Assembly: GCA_028723145.1 (NCBI GenBank)
Contig: JAQYFM010000128.1
Span: 1-16,094, forward strand
DNA from: Spirochaetales bacterium
GTDB taxonomy: Bacteria; Spirochaetota; Spirochaetia; Sphaerochaetales; Sphaerochaetaceae
Reading direction: 5' to 3'
DNA length: 16,094 bases
A program made the translations under genes and the position numbers. Below are positions 13,543-16,094 of this stretch, one piece after another. The notes under the pieces are model-generated. The model searched no databases, was not told where the DNA came from, and saw only the letters and a list, made by a program, of their open reading frames with translations. How positions within the stretch are numbered: the stretch's first letter is position 1; every line of letters starts with the position of its first letter.

Positions 13543-15447
13543 ATGAGAGATGGCTTTATTAAAGTTGCTACAGCAACACCTAAATTGAAAGTTGGTAATG
13601 TCGAATATAATAGAGATAACATTATTAAGCTAATGAAAAAAGCTAAAGAGGAGAGAGTAAAGCTATTAGTTTTCCCAGAGTTAACTTTAACTTGCTATAC
13701 ACTCTCTGATTTGTTTTTTCATCCTTTATTGCAAAAGAATTGTCTTGATGCAATTCAAGAGATAAAAAATGAGAGTAAAGATAGTGATTTAATTACAATA
13801 GTTGGGCTTCCTCTATTAGTTATGGATAAGCTATTTAATGTTGCTGCTGTAATTCAAAGAGGCAGTGTACTTGCATTAATTCCAAAAACACATCTTCCTT
13901 CTTATTCAGAGTTCTATGAAACAAGGTGGTTTACTCCTGCTCTTGAAAAAAACATGGTAATTAATTTTTTATCTGAAGATGTTGTCTTTGGTAAAAATGT
14001 AATTATAAGGTGTGAAAACTTTAGTGACTTTAGACTCTCTGTTGAAATATGTGAGGACTTGTGGGCCCCTGATTCCCCTTCCACAAAGCATGCATTAAAT
14101 GGAGCAACTGTAATTGCTAACTTATCTGCAAGCGATGAGCTTATCGGAAAGGAAGAGTATAGAAGAGAGCTTGTTAGAATACATAGTGGAAAACTAACAG
14201 CGGGCTATCTTTACTGTGATACCTCAACAGGTGAAAGCTCAACAGATATGGTTTTTACTGCTCATAATCTTATTTGTGAGGATGGTTCAATACTCACTGA
14301 GAGTGTATTAAAGGAAGATGAGCTATTAATTACAGAACTTGATGTAAGTAAGCTTTCCACAGCAAGATCAAAGAAAAACACATTTAGATATCTTCCTAAT
14401 GATGAGTACCAGGTAATTAATATTTCACTGGATGAAGAGGAAACTAAGTTAACAAGAGCCTTCTATAAGCATCCTTTTGTTCCAAGTCAAGATAATGAAA
14501 TAAAAAAGAGAGCTGAAAAGATTATCACATTGCAAGCTTTAGGCTTAAAGAAGAGAATTGAGCACACAAATGCAAAGAGTGCAGTAATAGGGCTCTCAGG
14601 TGGTCTTGATTCTACTCTAGCTTTACTTGTAACAGTTAGAGCCTTTGATATGCTTTCTCGATCTCGAAAGGATATTATTGCAATTACAATGCCATGCTTT
14701 GGTACTACTAAAAGAACAAAATCAAATGCCGAGTTACTCGCAACTGCATTAGGTGTCACCTTTATGGATATTAATATTAAAAAGAGTGTTGAATCACACT
14801 TTAAAGATATTAATCAAAGTTTAGAGTGCTATGATGTTACTTATGAAAATGGTCAAGCACGTGAACGCACTCAGGTATTGATGGATGTAGCAAACAAAAC
14901 AGGTGGCCTTGTAATTGGTACAGGTGATTTATCAGAGCTTGCATTAGGTTGGGCGACCTACAATGGTGACCATATGAGTATGTATGCTGTTAATTCATCC
15001 ATTCCTAAAACCTTAGTTAGATATCTTGTAAAATACTTTGCAGACTTTGGTTTTACAGAGGCTTCTGCTGTTTTATACGATATTTTAGCAACTCCTGTTT
15101 CTCCAGAGTTATTACCTTCAAATGAGGATGGAACTATTAGTCAAGTAACAGAGGACTTAGTTGGCCCATATGAGCTACATGATTTCTTCCTATATTATTT
15201 TGTAAGACACTCTTTTTCACCAAAAAAGATAAAAAGATTGTCACTAATTGCATTTAAAGATGTTTATAATGAAGAAACGATAGATAAATGGTTAACAACA
15301 TTTGTTCGTCGCTTCTTTAATCAACAATTTAAGAGATCATGTCTTCCTGATGGACCAAAGGTAGGTACTATTACTCTTTCACCTCGATCCGATTGGAGAA
15401 TGCCATCCGATGCAGTTTCAGCACTTTGGCTTGATAGCTTAAAATAA
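13543..15447 (+). CDS. nadE: Glutamine-dependent NAD(+) synthetase
   Basis: This 634-residue two-domain enzyme makes NAD from nicotinate adenine dinucleotide, ATP and glutamine in the last step of NAD synthesis. The N-terminal nitrilase-type glutaminase (about 5-270) has its Glu46-Lys115-Cys170 triad in Phe-Pro-Glu-Leu, Ile-Pro-Lys-Thr and Glu-Ile-Cys-Glu-Asp. The C-terminal synthetase (about 320-634) has the ATP pyrophosphatase loop Ser-Gly-Gly-Leu-Asp-Ser (352-357) and a Gly-Thr-Gly-Asp-Leu-Ser-Glu segment near 465. Its length is in the range of the long, glutamine-dependent form. The N-terminus Met-Arg-Asp-Gly-Phe-Ile-Lys-Val-Ala matches the usual family start, so the ATG is trusted although no ribosome site precedes it. 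The following exported-protein gene begins 14 bases after the stop. Confidence 0.96.
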   Translation: MRDGFIKVATATPKLKVGNVEYNRDNIIKLMKKAKEERVKLLVFPELTLTCYTLSDLFFHPLLQKNCLDAIQEIKNESKDSDLITIVGLPLLVMDKLFNVAAVIQRGSVLALIPKTHLPSYSEFYETRWFTPALEKNMVINFLSEDVVFGKNVIIRCENFSDFRLSVEICEDLWAPDSPSTKHALNGATVIANLSASDELIGKEEYRRELVRIHSGKLTAGYLYCDTSTGESSTDMVFTAHNLICEDGSILTESVLKEDELLITELDVSKLSTARSKKNTFRYLPNDEYQVINISLDEEETKLTRAFYKHPFVPSQDNEIKKRAEKIITLQALGLKKRIEHTNAKSAVIGLSGGLDSTLALLVTVRAFDMLSRSRKDIIAITMPCFGTTKRTKSNAELLATALGVTFMDINIKKSVESHFKDINQSLECYDVTYENGQARERTQVLMDVANKTGGLVIGTGDLSELALGWATYNGDHMSMYAVNSSIPKTLVRYLVKYFADFGFTEASAVLYDILATPVSPELLPSNEDGTISQVTEDLVGPYELHDFFLYYFVRHSFSPKKIKRLSLIAFKDVYNEETIDKWLTTFVRRFFNQQFKRSCLPDGPKVGTITLSPRSDWRMPSDAVSALWLDSLK

Positions 15448-15461
15448 TAGGGAGGAATACC

Positions 15462-16016
15462 ATGAAAAAGTTTTTCGCAATTTTAATTCTTTGTGTATTT
15501 GTTACAACAGGTGCATTTGCTTCTATTTTACAAGTTGGACCTGCAGCTAACATCAATTTTAATGCGACAAAAGCAGAATCAGAAGTTGATTCATTAAAGG
15601 ATTTTAACAAGTACCAATTTGGTGCTGAAGCAAGAGTTAATCTATTCTTCTTACAGCTTGGTGCAAATGGTCTAGTCTCACTTCCAGATAAAAATGGTAA
15701 CTGGGCTGTTAATTCAATGCTTTCAGCTAATCTTGTAGCAGGACCTAAGCTTGTTAACCTCTCATTTGGCGCAGCTATTCCATATGTATTTGGTTTTGGA
15801 CCAGATGCTTCTGAAATTACACCTAATTCATTCTTGGAACAAGAATTAATGTTAAAAGCTGGATTAAACTTTAACTTGGCATTTGTTGGTCTTGGCGTTT
15901 CATACTACATTCCAACAGGTCTTGCAGCTAAAAATGTAGTTTCTGATATTCAGAAGATGAAGATTGATTTTGATAGAGGTCAGCTTTCTCTTGCTGTTAT
16001 GTTCAACCTTTTCTAA
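15462..16016 (+). CDS. Small exported protein, probable outer-membrane beta-barrel
   Basis: This 184-residue protein of unknown specific function has a clear signal peptide: Lys2-Lys3, hydrophobic 4-16, and Ala-Phe-Ala before a predicted cut at 20/21. The mature part alternates short amphipathic, Gly/Asn/Leu-rich strands (for example Gln-Phe-Gly-Ala-Glu-Ala-Arg-Val-Asn-Leu near 52-61 and Leu-Asn-Phe-Asn-Leu-Ala-Phe-Val-Gly-Leu-Gly-Val near 134-145) and ends in Asn-Leu-Phe. A C-terminal Phe is the usual barrel-assembly signal. Size and strand spacing suggest a small barrel of about eight strands. It has a strong GGGAGGA ribosome site and lies 14 bases after nadE, so it is probably co-transcribed. 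That seems a convenience of position rather than shared function. A soluble periplasmic beta protein is the alternative. Confidence 0.75.
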   Translation: MKKFFAILILCVFVTTGAFASILQVGPAANINFNATKAESEVDSLKDFNKYQFGAEARVNLFFLQLGANGLVSLPDKNGNWAVNSMLSANLVAGPKLVNLSFGAAIPYVFGFGPDASEITPNSFLEQELMLKAGLNFNLAFVGLGVSYYIPTGLAAKNVVSDIQKMKIDFDRGQLSLAVMFNLF

Positions 16017-16039
16017 GTTGAAACTTTATTATAAAATAG

Positions 16040-16067
16040 GAGAGTCTTCGGACTCTTCTTTTTTTTG
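16040..16067 (+). terminator. UUCG-tetraloop terminator after the exported-protein gene
   Basis: AGAGTC (16041-16046) and GACTCT (16051-16056) enclose a TTCG loop closed by C-G, followed by TCTT and a run of Ts. Confidence 0.88.
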
Positions 16068-16076
16068 GGAGGTGTT

Positions 16077-16094
16077 ATGGCCGGTCGAGGTTTA
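16077..16094 (+). CDS. Start of a further gene, cut by the window edge
   Basis: GGGAGG sits 5 bases before an ATG whose six visible codons read Met-Ala-Gly-Arg-Gly-Leu. Single-stranded DNA-binding proteins often begin this way, but six residues do not support a function. Confidence 0.5.

Noticed and set aside
16077..16094. Naming the right-edge gene ssb
   Set aside because: Only six residues are visible. They are compatible with an SSB N-terminus but not evidence for it.
1..16094. CRISPR array, transposon, prophage or riboswitch
   Set aside because: No spaced direct repeats, transposase, integrase, att-like duplications or long structured leaders were seen. All intergenic gaps are short (the largest, between the QueD-like and AraC genes, is under 130 bases).

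Overview
The window is AT-rich and densely coded, with short intergenic gaps. It probably comes from a diderm, spirochaete-like bacterium of the Treponema/Sphaerochaeta type. The clues are a solute-binding protein whose signal peptide ends in Ser-Ser-Gly-Ala-Lys-Glu-Glu with no lipobox cysteine, a style common in spirochaete ABC systems, and a small exported protein that looks like an outer-membrane barrel ending in Phe. The taxonomic call is an inference from these features and general gene style, not from a marker gene.

Layout. (1) 1-1886: the 3' end of a probable CPBP-family membrane protease (+) overlaps the end of a membrane-bound GGDEF diguanylate cyclase (-). The cyclase is divergent from a QueD/6-pyruvoyl-tetrahydropterin-synthase-like protein (+) that carries an added C-terminal zinc ribbon and lacks the usual catalytic cysteine. 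An inverted repeat sits exactly between the two back-to-back promoters. (2) 2015-4607 (+): an AraC regulator with a GyrI-like ligand domain, a GNAT acetyltransferase and an M19 membrane-dipeptidase-type enzyme. The last two overlap by 14 bases. A hairpin at 4614-4633 closes this cluster and the one converging on it. (3) 4634-10833 (-): a tight operon, in transcription order alpha-D-phosphohexomutase, periplasmic binding protein, fused two-domain permease, ATPase and histidine phosphatase. The transporter belongs to the AfuABC/FbpABC (ferric-type) superfamily. A mutase at one end and a phosphatase at the other make a phosphorylated-sugar cargo more attractive than iron. (4) 10951-13431 (-): a cytoplasmic GH2 beta-mannosidase with its own promoter and a UUCG-tetraloop terminator. 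(5) 13543-16016 (+): glutamine-dependent NAD synthetase, apparently expressed from a leaderless promoter, followed by the small exported barrel-like protein and a second UUCG-tetraloop terminator. A new gene begins at the right edge.

Working model. Genes 10833 to 4634 would bring an organophosphate, most likely a hexose phosphate, across the inner membrane, interconvert hexose 1- and 6-phosphates and dephosphorylate some product. The neighbouring beta-mannosidase would release mannose from short beta-mannosides in the cytoplasm. This is a context hypothesis. No CRISPR array, insertion sequence, tRNA, rRNA or riboswitch was recognised.
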